Positions 33,481 to 45,446 of a stretch of DNA of 64,000 nucleotides are shown here, one piece after another. Source of the DNA: Galdieria partita (lineage: Eukaryota; Rhodophyta; Bangiophyceae; Galdieriales; Galdieriaceae); contig BQMJ01000002.1 of the NCBI GenBank assembly GCA_025991245.1, forward strand, positions 1-64,000, read 5' to 3'. Position 1 is the first letter of the stretch. Every line of letters begins with the position of its first letter. Below the pieces are notes generated by a model, which did no database searches, was not told the DNA's origin, and saw only the letters and a list, made by a program, of their open reading frames with translations. Both the position numbers and the translations under genes were made by a program.

Positions 33481-34999
33481 ATGAGTTGTCTTCTGAAAGA
33501 ACCAATCAAGTTTTCAAGGCTTGCTTATTGTTCAGTAAGAAGAATCTCATTGTCAAAGGCTCATAAACAGGAAAAAGTAACATTCTGTACACAAGAAGTT
33601 ACCAAAGATAGTAGGAGTCAGGACCACAAACCACAACTTTCTAATGAAGAAGCCACCACAGCCGCTGCTTTGCAACAGGTTACAACTTCCTATTCAGACA
33701 AAGGATATGCACTGGATGTGACTGAAAGAACAGTGCTCGGAAGGCCTATTTATCTTGACGCGCAGTCAACAACTCCAGTGGACCCCAGAGTATTGGACGC
33801 CATGTTACCCTATTATGTGTCACAGTATGGTAATCCTCACTCAAGAACACACGCCTATGGTTGGGCAACAGAGGAAGCAGTAGAAAAGTCCAGAGCGAAC
33901 GTAGCTGCACTTATTGGCGCGGACGCAAAGGAAATTATTTTCACCTCTGGAGCTACCGAAAGCAACAACACTGCAATTAAAGGCGTGGCAAACTTTTACA
34001 AGGAGAGAAAGCGACATATTATTACTACACAAACGGAGCATAAATGTGTCTTGGATTCTTGTAGACATTTACAACAAAACGGCTTTGAAGTTACTTATTT
34101 GCCTGTAAATAAGGAAGGTTTAGTCAATCTAGAAGACTTGAAAAACGCTATTCGTCCAGATACGGCTCTAGTTTCAGTAATGATGGTAAATAATGAAATT
34201 GGAGTCATTCAGCCGATAGAGGAGATTGGGAAGATCTGTCGAGAGCACAAAGTCTTCTTTCATACGGATGCGGCTCAAGCAGTAGGAAAGGTTCCTGTAG
34301 ATGTCGAAAAGATGCATATTGATCTTATGTCGATATCTGGACATAAAATTTATGGACCAAAAGGTATAGGTGCTTTATATGTGCGAAGAAAACCTCGTGT
34401 TCGTTTGGAGCCGATTATCAATGGTGGAGGCCAAGAACGAGGCTTACGAAGTGGAACTCTTCCAGCACCACTTGTTGTTGGAATGGGTGCAGCTTGTGAA
34501 GTTTGTATGGAAGAAATGGAACGAGATTATAAGCATGTCTCTCAATTGGGTGAACGCCTGATACGACAAATTCGTTCATCTATTCCTCACGTAGTATTGA
34601 ATGGGTAAGTTGAGATAGACAGAGTTAACATTTTGATAAATGTACTTTTGTAGTTCCGAAATTCATCGATATCCTGGAAATGTCAACTTTTCCTTTGCAT
34701 ATGTAGAAGGGGAATCCTTATTAATGGCTTTAAAGAAAGTAGCAGTGAGTAGTGGAAGTGCCTGTACATCAGCCTCATTGGAACCTTCTTATGTACTTCG
34801 TGCTTTGGGTGTAGATGAAGATATGGCACATACAAGTATTCGTTTTGGTCTTGGTAGATTCACGACCGAAAAGGAAGTTGACTTTACAGTTGAGTTGGCA
34901 AGGAGACATGTTGCCCGACTAAGAGATATGAGTCCTTTGTGGGAGATGGTTCAAGAAGGCATAGATTTGAAGAGTATTCAATGGACACAGGAACACTGA
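33481..34999 (+). CDS. NFS1: Cysteine desulfurase (mitochondrial NFS1/IscS type)
   Basis: Exons 33,481-34,604 and 34,654-34,999 with a 49-nt GTAAGT...TTGTAG intron; 489 residues. A basic N-terminal extension of ~80 residues precedes the class V aminotransferase core, which begins at [15 protein letters not shown]. Visible signatures are [19 protein letters not shown], the PLP-lysine segment [18 protein letters not shown] and, in exon 2, the catalytic cysteine loop [16 protein letters not shown]. The enzyme removes sulfur from cysteine for Fe-S cluster assembly and tRNA thiolation. Length and motifs fit IscS/NFS1 rather than the SufS type. A plastid-encoded or SufS route would be separate. Divergent from CSK and 41 bp upstream of the isomerase gene. 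Confidence 0.95.
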
Positions 35000-35040
35000 G
35001 TGTGTGAATAATAAAATTTCAAAGAGCATCATTGGATTGA

Positions 35041-36006
35041 ATGCTAATGAACTCATCAGGAAGGATATCTGGGTTTGCTTTCTACTCATACAGTTATGCC
35101 AAGACTAACAAACAAAGTGCAACGTTCTCTTGCTGTTTCAAAGGACACTTGCATCACTTATCGCTTCTACCAAAAACTTGTAGTAAAAGTGCCTACTTCT
35201 TCCCAAATCACTTTCAGACAAGACTCCATACGTTGAAGAAGCGATCTCAAGTACCTCAGGATAGAATGGTGACAAGAGTACAGATGCAAGTTATTTCTAC
35301 AGAAGAATTGAAGAAAGCTGTAGGATACAAGGCAGTTGATGATCACGTTCGCTCTGGTATGGTTGTAGGTTTGGGTACAGGTTCAACTGCTTATTATGCT
35401 GTGGAACGTTTGGGTCAAAAGATAAAGAGTGGTGAATTTGTCGATATCGTAGCGATACCAACTTCTACAAAAACAGAGAATCAAGCAAAGACCTGGGGTA
35501 TTCCTCTAGTAACGCTGGACACCCATCCTTCTCTTGATATTGCCATTGATGGAGCTGATGAAGTGGACAGTCAACTTAATCTTGTGAAAGGTAGAGGTGG
35601 AGCACTATTAAGAGAGAAGATGGTTGAAGTGGAGGCCAATAAATTGGTCATTATTGTTGATGAATCGAAGCTAGTAACCGGTCTAGGTATAACGGGAGCT
35701 ATGCCTGTAGAGGTTACACCTTTTTGTTGGAAGCGAACTATGCGTCGTTTATTACAAGTTGAAGCATTTCAGGACTGTCAAGTTTCTGCCAAAATTCGTC
35801 AAGAGAAAGACACAGTTTATGTAACCGATAATCATAATTATATCGTGGATCTCTTTTTCCAGAAGCCCATTCCAGATGTATCCTTAGCAGCAAGACAGTT
35901 AATTGATATTGTGGGAGTAGTTGAACATGGTTTGTTTTTAAATATGGCAGATATTTGTATCGTGTCTGGAATGAATGGAATTCGAGTGATCGAGAAGAAC
36001 AAGTGA
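35041..36006 (+). CDS. RPIA: Ribose-5-phosphate isomerase A, probably plastid
   Basis: Single exon, 321 residues. The RpiA core begins near residue 85 (ELKKAVGYKAVDDHV) and shows GLGTGSTAYY, PTSTKTENQAK, IDGADEVD, and KGRGGALLREK, whose Lys, Asp and Glu form the known active site. The enzyme interconverts ribose-5-phosphate and ribulose-5-phosphate in the Calvin and pentose phosphate pathways. The ~80-residue N-terminal extension includes GFAFYSYSYAK near the start, a Phe-containing motif typical of red-algal plastid presequences, so plastid import is likely but not proven. It sits between NFS1 and the CoA-transferase gene on the same strand with gaps of about 40 bp. Confidence 0.93.
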   Translation: MLMNSSGRISGFAFYSYSYAKTNKQSATFSCCFKGHLHHLSLLPKTCSKSAYFFPNHFQTRLHTLKKRSQVPQDRMVTRVQMQVISTEELKKAVGYKAVDDHVRSGMVVGLGTGSTAYYAVERLGQKIKSGEFVDIVAIPTSTKTENQAKTWGIPLVTLDTHPSLDIAIDGADEVDSQLNLVKGRGGALLREKMVEVEANKLVIIVDESKLVTGLGITGAMPVEVTPFCWKRTMRRLLQVEAFQDCQVSAKIRQEKDTVYVTDNHNYIVDLFFQKPIPDVSLAARQLIDIVGVVEHGLFLNMADICIVSGMNGIRVIEKNK

Positions 36007-36043
36007 GATTTTCTTCCTTTGGAAATTTCTCTTCATTTGGGTT

Positions 36044-37670
36044 ATGAAAGCTTTGACCTTGAAATTGGGTTGTATTATGAAATTTCCAGATAAAACTATA
36101 TTTCGTTGCTTTTCTCAAGTTTCTCGAGCACCAGTTCTTCCAACAAAGGAAACAGAAGGCTATATTGCTAATAAATTCTATGCAGATCGTTTTTTTCCAT
36201 ATCCACGGCAGCTAAGATATAGAATACCTGGAAAGGAAATCAAGTACAGGTCTCCGGAAGAAGCTGTATCTTGTGTTCGTACTGGGGATAATATATACAT
36301 ACAGAGCGTCGCAGCAGCTCCACAGACTCTAATAAAAGCTCTTTCGTCAGTTGTCGAGAACTCAGATAGGAAACAAATCAATTTATATCATATTCTCATA
36401 GATGGAGAGTTGCCCATCTTTACACCAAGCTTCTCTGGGAAGATAACTTCCAACTCTCTTTTTATTGGTGGAAACTGTAGGAAACACGTAAACCAAGGAA
36501 TAGCTGATTATACACCAGTATTTCTAGGCGAAGTTCCTTATCTATTTAGGAGGCGTATCATACCTGTCGATGTCGCCTTTGTTCAGGTATCCACTCCAGA
36601 TAATTTTGGTTATGTCTCTCTAGGAGTCAGTGTGGATATTACATTGTCAGCCTTAGAAGTTGCTAGAGAACGTGTAGCCATAGTCAATCCCTTCATGCCA
36701 CGCACTCTTGGTGATGCACTGGTGCACATTTCACAACTGGACCACCTGGTTTATGAGGAGAAGCCACTTCCAGAGTTAAATTTGCCTAAAGAGGATCCTT
36801 GCCGTACCAAAATTGGTCAATTGATTGCAGAACATCTGATTCGCGATGGAGCCTGCCTTCAGACAGGTATCGGCGCTATTCCAGATGCAATACTGAAATA
36901 TTTAAGACATCATAAAGGTAAATATTAAGGATGTTGTTCATATTCGAAACTTTGTAAATTTGAGATATAGACTTGGGTGTTCATACTGAAATGTTTAGCG
37001 ATGGGTTGATAGAACTCGTGGAAAATGGCAACGTGACCAATGAATTGAAGACAGTAGAACCTGGAAAGATCATTTCTAGTTTCCTTTTAGGCACTTCACG
37101 TCTCTATCGCTTTGTAGATAACAATCCTTTAGTTTGCATGAGAGATGTTACGTTTACCAATGACCCAGGAGTAATTGGTAAAAATGACAATGTAGTGGCA
37201 GTGAATGCTGCCATTGAAGGTATGAAGAATTGAATGTGTATGAAACACTAATAGCAAATTATTTTGATGCAGTGGATTTGACTGGTCAGATTTGCAGTGA
37301 TAGTATTGGAGAAACGTTCTATAGCGGTTTTGGTGGACAAGTGGATTTCATGAGAGGAGCAGCTTTATCAGAGAATGGAAAGGCAATCATTGCTCTTCCC
37401 AGTACAGGTGGAAGACATCATTCAAGAATAGTTCCTAATATCAAACCGGGTGGAGGTATAGTAACCACTCGGGCACATGCACATTACATTGTAAGTCCAT
37501 AACTCGCAATTCTGAAATGGATAAATTGACTCTTTCAGGTAACTGAATATGGAATTGCAGAATTAAAAGGCAAATCCATTCGTGAACGAGCAAAAGCACT
37601 CATCAGTATTGCACATCCTGATTTTCGTGAACAACTGGAACAGGAAGCGAAACGTCGTTCTTTGCTTTGA
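36044..37670 (+). CDS. Acetyl-CoA hydrolase / CoA-transferase family enzyme
   Basis: Four exons: 36,044-36,917, 36,971-37,219, 37,273-37,490 and 37,539-37,670, with introns of 53, 53 and 48 nt; 490 residues. Motifs include [64 protein letters not shown] and [13 protein letters not shown], the hallmarks of the acetyl-CoA hydrolase/transferase family (4-hydroxybutyrate or succinyl-CoA:acetate CoA-transferase, yeast Ach1-like). The catalytic Glu in this family lies in the region after LGVHTEM (exon 2). The first ~35 residues are basic and lack acidic residues except one, consistent with a mitochondrial presequence. It probably moves CoA between acetate and a short acyl-CoA in the mitochondrion; the exact acceptor cannot be read from sequence. 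Confidence 0.88.
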
Positions 37671-38655
37671 TTAGCATTTCTAAACCAAGTATCTATAGAT
37701 GCATTTTGAGTTTTATGAAATAGAATTGGAAATTCTACTGGTCACTCCTTTTCAAGAAGTGAACAACGTCGGATTTCATGTTTTTACTAAACAATTTTAA
37801 CAATTCAGCTCCTCTGTCTCCTTTCTAAAGAAAGATACGAACATCAACCCTATAAAATGATATGAGATATATTCATATACTATGTTTATTAGAACAACAA
37901 AATTCTTAAACGGTCTTCCAACTTTGTCAACTCCCAAAAGACGAAAAGTATGACTTCGAGGGTTACGTAAGTACATCCTACAAAGAAAGAGTTCTGGACG
38001 CACTTTTCTTCTCCACTGTAACGCTTCCACTAACATATATCTCTAGCCAATCGAAGATTGTGATCCCTCGCACCTGAGGAACAAAAGGTAAAAAACATTC
38101 ATTTTCAAATCTGTACTTTTGTCTCCTTCATCGCCTTCTAACTAACACTGCTCAAGAGGTATATACGTTAGTCGACCTTCCGTTCTACTCCAAATATGAA
38201 CTCCTTCTAGAGCCACAACCCTTTGATAGGCTTTCTATTTTTGTTACAAGGGCATCTAACAGAGTTGAGCGACCAAGTTTTCTCAATAAAAACCAAAACA
38301 GTTAACGCAAGCAAGAACAACAACTCCTCCACGTCTTATATCTTTAAATAATAAAGAAAGTCTATCGACCCAAACAAAGTCTTACATTAGTGCCAGCTCT
38401 AAAGTTGCTATCAACAAGGAACGACTCAAACCACAATAAATAACTTTGTATTAACTGCAGGTGACATAGAATGTCCCTCCACTTCGTAACGGTGCCAATA
38501 ACGTCACAAAAGGTTATAGCGATAGGTATGGACCACAGACAACTTTCATAACTTCTTCAAATGTGTCTCAAGAAAGCCACTTCAAAAAGGACCCAACTGA
38601 ATTGACCAACCTTTATTATTGTTCAAGCACAAAGCGTACATGAAGAGTGGAACTC
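37671..38655. other. Intergenic, possible unrecognised minus-strand exons
   Basis: About 985 bp between convergent genes. On the minus strand there are short protein-like stretches, for example LGRSTLLDALVTKIES around 38,250 and RGITIFDWLEIYV after a tttgttcctcag site near 38,075, but I could not assemble a consistent gene. It may hold a small multi-exon gene or only long 3' regions. Confidence 0.35.
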
Positions 38656-39961
38656 TTAATAGACATAAGCCTTCTCAAAAGTTCCCGTCTTGTCTAACGT
38701 AGGCTCAGAACCCGGAACATATTTGCCCAAATTAGCTTTCGAGTTAGCTCGTGCTCGCGCAAGTAAGGCTTCTTGAGCTGCCTTTACGTTTTCCTGTTTA
38801 CCCTTCCAACTCTTCAAGCAAGACTGTTGCAGAGCTCTACCATATGAAAAGGACAAGCTCCAAGGGCCTCGACGTTGTATCTTATTCATAACGTTAAGAT
38901 ACACTGAAGCTTCTTCTTCAGACATACCACCAGAAAGGAACATGATTCCAGGAACTGCAGAAGGCACACGACGTTCCATTGTTCTGATTGTATAACGTGC
39001 TATATCTTCCGCACTTACTTGTCGTTTGCAGTCTGTACCTGGTACGGTCATATTGGGCTTCAGTAAAGAGCCTTCCAGTAAAACTCCATTACTATCACAT
39101 TCCTTGTAGACAGTTGCCAGAACGTGCTCTTGCACTTGTGCTGTACGCTCAATGTCGTGATCACCATCCATCAAAATCTCTGGCTCAATAATAGGAACTA
39201 AACCCTGCTCCTGAACAGTTCGAGCGTAACGAGCAAGGCCACGAGCATTTTCTTGAACACACAACTCTGTAGGTGTTTCTGGAGATATCTGCAAGACTGC
39301 TCGCCACTTGGCAAATCTGGCACCTTGTTTGTAGTAGGCTGCTGCTCGTTCACTGAGACCATCAAGTCCAGTACACCAAGTTTCAATATTTTCTCCACCA
39401 GGCAACGGTGATAATCCTTTATCTACCTTGATACCAGGAATAACACCCACACTTCTTAAACAGTCAACAAAAGACTTGCCATTACGTGCGTTCTGATATA
39501 AAGTTTCCTCAAACAGGATAGCCCCAGATATATATTGTCCAAGACCCTCACAAGTAAACAACAACTCCCGATAAGCTTGACGATTTTCCTCTGTGTTTTC
39601 AACTCCAATAGAAGCTAAACGCTTTCCGATGGTCTTTGTAGACTCATCCACTGCCAATATTCCTTTGCCAGGTGATGCTATGGAGCGAGCAGTTTCAACC
39701 AAGCTATCTGCAAACTTTTCCACACCTCCCTTAACTCCCCAGGAAAGACACACTATACGAGCTTTGCCTCGTGTAGAAGTTATTTTGTCTCTCGAATCTG
39801 AATTTCTCAAAGGCATGGAAACACCCAAAAAGCCCTTGGTCTGAAGACTATAAAGACACTCAGCACACAGTCCCTGCAGAACTTGAATGCACGTACCTTC
39901 TACTTTTTGTGGTCAAAAGGTTTCCATTCAAGTTTACCGAACCAACAAAGGCAAGAGGCAT
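38656..39961 (-). CDS. FBA: Fructose-bisphosphate aldolase class I, plastid
   Basis: Exon 1 is 39,961-39,897 and exon 2 is 39,847-38,656; 49-nt intron; 418 residues. Exon 1 encodes a plastid presequence starting [12 protein letters not shown], with the Phe motif of red-algal transit peptides. The AG that keeps the frame is tttatag just before TCTTCAG; the next AG, seven bases later, would cause an early stop. The mature part has [11 protein letters not shown], the class I motif [13 protein letters not shown] with the Schiff-base Lys, and [10 protein letters not shown], and ends in a C-terminal Tyr (KAYVY). The enzyme joins triose phosphates to fructose-1,6-bisphosphate, and erythrose-4-phosphate plus DHAP to sedoheptulose-1,7-bisphosphate, in the Calvin cycle. 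Confidence 0.93.
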
Positions 39962-41743
39962 TTCAGCTGTATCCTCAATCACCGTCACCACAAATCGTAA
40001 AATGACGATCTCACGAATGAAATGTTTTGAGTAGACTCATAATAGCAGAACGGACGGACCAAACTTTCATGGAGAAATGCCCGATTTCTGCTAAACAGCT
40101 GTCAACTTTGAAAGCACATCGGTCGATTTTGGTTTTGTTGTAAATATAGAATTCAAGTGTGAAAGAGATGTAACTAGTACTTTGTAAGCTAGAACTTTGA
40201 TTGGATTTTGCTGTACAAGAGAAACGAAACATCGGGACCTGATAGGCTTAGTGTATAGAAAGCCCAAGCTAGACGGTGCCGTCCATAAGGACGCGAGAAA
40301 ATTTGATTGCATTTCATCTCAATAGTTCAACTCTTGTTAAATATACACTATATGAGTCGAGTTCACTGCGACTTGTACCTCCTTTGTGTTTTCTCAACAC
40401 CTGCCTAAAACGAAACTACATGAGCGACAATAGAACCAAAGTTTCAGGAATGACAGAAAGGGACAACTTTTTAGGTTGAATGATTATCATCGTTGGGATA
40501 TTGAACTTTCTTATGTACATATATATGTTGTATGTATCATATCTAGGAATAGAATCTATGCTTCTATATGTCTGCGTGAGAGCAGGTTCTAGAATATATT
40601 CTATCTACAGTATCTTTGTCGTTGCGAAGAAGCATGATGTGGCACTCTCTAATTGTTTATACAGTTCAGTCTTGCAAATAAACCACTTCATCAAATAAAC
40701 TACAAGCTGCTTCCTTTTATTTCAAGCTTGGTTTTGAGCCTTTCATTTGAAGCGCCTAAAGTTGGCAGCATCATGGTATAAGAGGTTAAGCATGACAGCT
40801 GGTGTCTCCACTTTGTGGAGTCAAGTGGGCTTGACATTGGGAATTTGGACAGTACAAAAGGAAACTGCTTATCTTGGAAAATCTTGAAGACTCACTGACA
40901 GAAAGCAAGTATGCTAGGTGGATAATTGTACGATAGAATTTCACAAAGTAATAAAACCGAGTGGCTAGAATGATTGAGAAACTTAAAATTGTAGGATAAC
41001 GGTAGGAGATTGTTGTAGTATCAAATTATACTTGTCACTGTGATACCCGTGTCAATTTGGTTAAGCAAAACAACGGATCAATAACTTTGTTTTGCTACAA
41101 AGAGCTCACAAGGATACAATGCTATTGCTCTGCAAAGAGTTTGGGTTCAAATGTTTGATCGGTGGTGTGAGCAATTAACCTGATGCAGATATGGATTTGG
41201 TGGTTGCCATAAGAGTTTCTACAACAGTCTTGTTAATGATTCCGTAAAGGCACTTTTAAATAAATAAAATGAACAACCAGTTACTAAATTTGTTATTCCT
41301 TCTAGTTCAAAAATGCTTGGAAGAAATCAAAGAGATGGGTATCTCCGTTGACATTAACAACTGAGGATACTTATTCCAGAGATTTACTCGACATTTTCAA
41401 AGTCGACCTAAATTCTTCATCGAAATAATTCAGCATCATAATCAGTTGAGTTTCAGTACTGACAACTTTAGGAATCTGTTTGAAGTTATTGAAAGAAATT
41501 TGGCGACAAGGAGCAATCTATAGATTGTTCCTCTTATTGTTAATTGATATGTATTTTTCGTCTTTTCAACTAAACTCAGCTCTATTCGTTTGTCATTCTT
41601 TTGCATCACAGCAAATACAAGTCTATGGAAATTTTGCGACCACTGTCTTTCTCAGAGATATGATTGTTTTGCAAACGAGTCTCTGTTGTGAGAAAAGTTA
41701 AATCTCTCGTGATTTTAAACAATGGATGATTAAAAAATTCGAA
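39962..41743. other. Long intergenic region, no supported gene
   Basis: About 1.8 kb, the longest gap in the core region. Several short open frames are present (for example 40,276-40,479 and 40,480-40,698), the second rich in hydrophobic and Tyr residues, without recognisable features. Brief coding-like stretches such as CLEEIKEMGISVDI near 41,310 may be remnants of a decayed gene. No tRNA or other RNA gene was recognised. Confidence 0.4.
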
Positions 41744-42681
41744 ATGTCGATGTTAACCTTCTGTCGTCGTTGGTTTCACCCAGTTCGTGGAAAGATTGTC
41801 TTACCAAAGTCTTCAACGACCTTTTTATCAAGTTCTGGACAGATTTTGCCCGGTAAGTCACAAACGTTTTTGTGTAAACGTTCTCCAACGGGAGTTATTA
41901 GTGAGTTCGATAGAATCCTCAGAAGTTTCAACGGCGACCGTTGAGAGTGTGCCCGATTGGGCAGGAGCAGATAGAGAAGCGCTTGTATTTGATACTTTCG
42001 ATAATTTCGTACCGGTTGACGTTGCACATCTTCCAGGAATCATATTCAATGCTGCCATTCGTCCTGACATAGTTCATCGTGTGGTAGTATGGCAAGCCGC
42101 GTGTAGGAGGAGAGGAATTCATAATACAAAGGTATGTTTCACTTATTATGAGTTATTTCTTGGTCTCAGTCCAGTTCAAGACTCGTGCAGAAGTCTCTGG
42201 TGGAGGTAGAAAGCCAAGACCCCAAAAAGGAACCGGCAGATCCCGACAAGGAAGTATAAGGTCACCACTTTGGGTACACGGAGGTGTTGCTCATGGCCCT
42301 AAGCCTAAAGATTATTCGTATCAAGAAGCTCGAAAACTTGTGGAGAACGGTTTGCGTTCACTCCTTAGTTCACGTTTGATGGACGGTCGATTGTGGATAG
42401 TAAGAGACTGTGCCTTGCCCTCCAGTGATCCTGACATCCTTCACGCGCATTTGAAGAAATATTCCTGGAAGTCCTTTGCAGTAGTTGATGCAAGAAATGA
42501 TGACTTTGATGGAGTTTCCGATAACTTGGCTGATGCCGCTTTCTTTGTTCCTGAAGCAAAAGTGTTAACTGCCGAGAAGATGAACGTTTACGATATTATT
42601 CAACAAGACCATTTAGTGATCAGTAAACAGGCTCTGGAACAAATGTTGGATAAGTTCAAACATTTGAACTGCTATTATTAA
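41744..42681 (+). CDS. MRPL4: Mitochondrial ribosomal protein uL4m
   Basis: Exons 41,744-41,852, 41,902-42,131 and 42,175-42,681, with introns of 49 and 43 nt; 281 residues. The N-terminus (MSMLTFCRRWFHPVRGKIV) is basic and hydrophobic like a mitochondrial presequence. The uL4 core is clear: DIVHRVVVWQAACRR, then SGGGRKPRPQKGTGRSRQGS, SPLWVHGGVAHGPKP and the exit-tunnel region YSYQEARKL. The protein binds 23S-type rRNA and lines the peptide tunnel of the large subunit. Red-algal plastid genomes normally carry their own rpl4, so a nuclear bacterial-type uL4 with this presequence is best read as mitochondrial. Confidence 0.9.
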
Positions 42682-43569
42682 GAATACTGGTTGCCTAGAA
42701 CTGAATTATTTACTAATGGTTCTTTGCTGGTATATAGCCACGAATAGTTCCTTTGGTATCCCATTATGTATAGTAAACAGAAACATCTTTCATGAATAAG
42801 CCCTTTTCAGTAACATTTGAATCCTTCAAGAGACAATGTTTGCTAGTTCTAGCGGAACGAACCCTCTTGGTCATGTATTCTTGTGTTGATAGACAAACTA
42901 GTCAATGCTTATTCTCAGTCGTTGGCATGAAGCAAGTTTAATTTTTCCAACGAGAAGCTTTTAACTTTGTATTCAAGCCAAACTGTTAGCATAACGCAAA
43001 GATTTATTCGGTCTTTGTAGTTCACTTAGGAAGAACGAGGGTTAGTCTTCTAAGAATTCACAGATAAACCTGGTATAACAAGGCACATTTCCCGATAATC
43101 TAGAATATCAAGACAAATACTAGGCTAATTTGTCAGTATAAGCTTTCACTTCTCAATATGAAGTGGCTCACGAGTCGATTTCCGTTGAACTTGAAAGAGG
43201 CGTAAATATACTTGTAACAACTATCATAGAGTTTTAACATTCTAATTATAGTAAACCAATATTATGAGTATTGGGTAGTTTTGCAAAATTCGTTGCTTGC
43301 CAATTGTGCATATTCTTCCATCCAGTGAACATTACAAGGTTGGCAATATTTCATACTATTCCAAGTGCAAAGAATAAAGTAAAAGGACAAGATAGCAGCA
43401 GCTGGGATAACAAATTTTTCAGAAACTTTCATACTCACATACCCTTAACATTCAGTTTTCATTGTGTTCATATGGGAATCGGTTACCGCATTTTCCTCTT
43501 TTATTTTGGGGATTCCGACGTCGTCGAGGATTTTTTGAGGAAGACTGTCAAATATTTGTGTAGGTAGAG
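42682..43569. other. Intergenic upstream of the P1 gene
   Basis: About 890 bp with no convincing gene. A 98-codon open frame at 43,271-43,567 overlaps the likely P1 promoter and resembles nothing known. Confidence 0.4.
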
Positions 43570-44026
43570 ATGGCAGATACACACGCATCAGAAATGGCTT
43601 GTGTTTACGCAGGACTAATTCTGCACGATGAAGGTCTTCCCATCACGGTAATTATAGTGTTGACGAGTATTACGATTCTTCGTGACCAGTGCGTTGGTTA
43701 GGACGAAAACATAAAGACCTTGTTGAACGCAGCACAAGTACATGTTGAACCTTTTTGGCCAGGCTTGTTTGCTCGAATGATACAAAAGGTTGATATTGAT
43801 GGTTTAGTTACAAACATTGGGTCGGCACCATCGCCAGCAACCGTTGCCGCAGTAGCAGCTTCTTCTGGTGCTGCTGGTGGTGCAGCAGCCCCTGCTGCAA
43901 AGGAAGCAAGCAAAGAAGTATGTAGACAAAATTTTTCTATGGTTTTCTTTAAGAGTGTTGGTATAGGAAGCTAAGAAAGAAGAAGAGGAGGAAGATGAAG
44001 ATCTTGGTTTGGGTTTGTTTGATTGA
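43570..44026 (+). CDS. RPLP1: Large-subunit acidic ribosomal protein P1
   Basis: Exons 43,570-43,647, 43,702-43,917 and 43,967-44,026; introns of 54 and 49 nt, all phase 0; 117 residues. The N-terminal helical domain starts MADTHASEMACVYAGLIL with LHDEGLPIT, then an Ala-rich hinge (ASSGAAGGAAAPA), then the acidic tail EEEEDEDLGLGLFD that recruits translational GTPases. LGLGLFD is the conserved eukaryotic/archaeal stalk ending. Intron 1 falls right after the sequence of the first helix, as is common in P1 genes. P1 pairs with P2 on uL10 in the cytosolic 60S subunit. Confidence 0.95.
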
Positions 44027-44206
44027 TCAATCCTACTACTCAAATAAAAAGATTCAAGTTTTTTCAGCAGTTGCATCGAATCAAACATTGATTTAATCTT
44101 CACGGTATAGTTGGTGTGCACACTTTGTTACTTACATATTGCTCTATGAGCCATTTTTTCTCATTCTATTTTCTCCAAAATTTTCTCATTCGATAACGTT
44201 CCTACT

Positions 44207-44510
44207 ATGAGTATACAAGTCCCATTTTTTCGAAGGCTATGTTTGTCAAGAAATGGCATTTTTTGTTTCCGAGCCATTTCTATTGTTCCAGAAATGCCAA
44301 CTGTCAAATTTTATGAATCAGTTGTAAGTTCCTGAGGATAGTATCATTCTTTGAATTATATCGAAACAACAAAACGGATCGTTTGTTCCTGACTGACGAA
44401 AATTCTTTTTCGAAAGCTCTTTTTCTAGTAGGCTTCAACAGTATTTCATATCCCATATATTTCTGCAGAGGGCTTCTGAACTGTCTCAGAGAATGGCATC
44501 TTTCTTCTGA
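44207..44510 (+). CDS. Possible small mitochondrial protein, unrecognised
   Basis: A candidate first exon (44,207-44,323) encodes a basic presequence-like start (MSIQVPFFRRLCLSRNG) followed by PTVKFYES and ends at GTAAGTT. A phase-0 acceptor at tttctgcag gives a short second exon (44,469-44,510, RASELSQRMASFF then stop), for a product of 52 residues. In another frame a longer open frame (44,383-44,742) ends in a protein-like stretch (KDVHHRIDMLSNPF), so the true exon structure could be different. No family recognised. Confidence 0.3.
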
Positions 44511-45446
44511 CATTACCAACTTCGTGTTTGCTGCTGTTGAGTATGAGACAATTTCATGTGCTCAACATACTTTTATATGTATCGAATTTGAAAAAGCTCA
44601 AAATGACAAAGGGCAAGACCAAGCTCTTGGACAAAATATTGAATTAGTTCAAAAAGAGACTGGACTGTCTAAAGATGTGCATCATCGTATTGACATGCTT
44701 TCCAATCCTTTCATCGATCATGGAATAATACTGAAAACTTAAGACACATGCTTGCATGTGTACTGATGCAACTTGATGCATGTAAGTTGAATTTTTAGAT
44801 AACGGCTTGAAAACTCTCTATTCTATCTTTGTTCGCAAGTCATTCACATGTCATTGACTTGGAGGGACTAGAAAAAACCACTTGACGAATAATCAATCAC
44901 GCATGAAATGAATAAAAGATTACTCAGTGGTATTGTCATTAGAGCATTCCTACATCTCGTAGAATGACATTCTTTGAAAAATGATTATCTAGTATAAAAT
45001 TATTGTCAGTAGTTACTTCTATGAGATTTCATGTGTCTATCAAATTCGTCTCGTACTTTTAATCGAACATTTCAGTGAAATGATTCTGACTAGTTCCCTT
45101 GAAATCTGCCTTCTCTACGAGCAAGTTTATCGTTCTTTAGAAAAGATACCATAGAAACATTATTGATAAATAGCTGAAGTTTTCATACTCATTTATTCAT
45201 CCTTGACTACTATTATCGATTAGCTCGCTCCGGCTTTTGCAAGCTAGAAATCCCTCAGTGACCATGCCAACCAACAGGCTATCATATTGAAGAAACACTA
45301 TACTTGGAAATGACTCTAAACACTTTCTACACTTGGAGGTTACATAGATAGAAAAGTTCATATCTATTGTTTTATTTATCACAAGCCTTAACACTTGAGG
45401 GGTTCCTCAGCAGTAGAAAAATGACAAGACTAAAGATTTGTGGTAA
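44511..45446. other. Intergenic, no supported gene
   Basis: AT-rich sequence of about 930 bp downstream of P1 and at the 3' side of the minus-strand LEA-like gene. The 3' end of the 44,383 open frame lies here. Nothing else recognised. Confidence 0.4.

Noticed and set aside
35738-36118. 126-codon minus-strand frame opposite RPIA and the CoA-transferase
   Set aside because: Shadow of two well-identified genes on the plus strand.
41100-41240. tRNA-like sequence (gggttcaaat) near 41.15 kb
   Set aside because: No matching acceptor or anticodon stems could be folded by eye around it.
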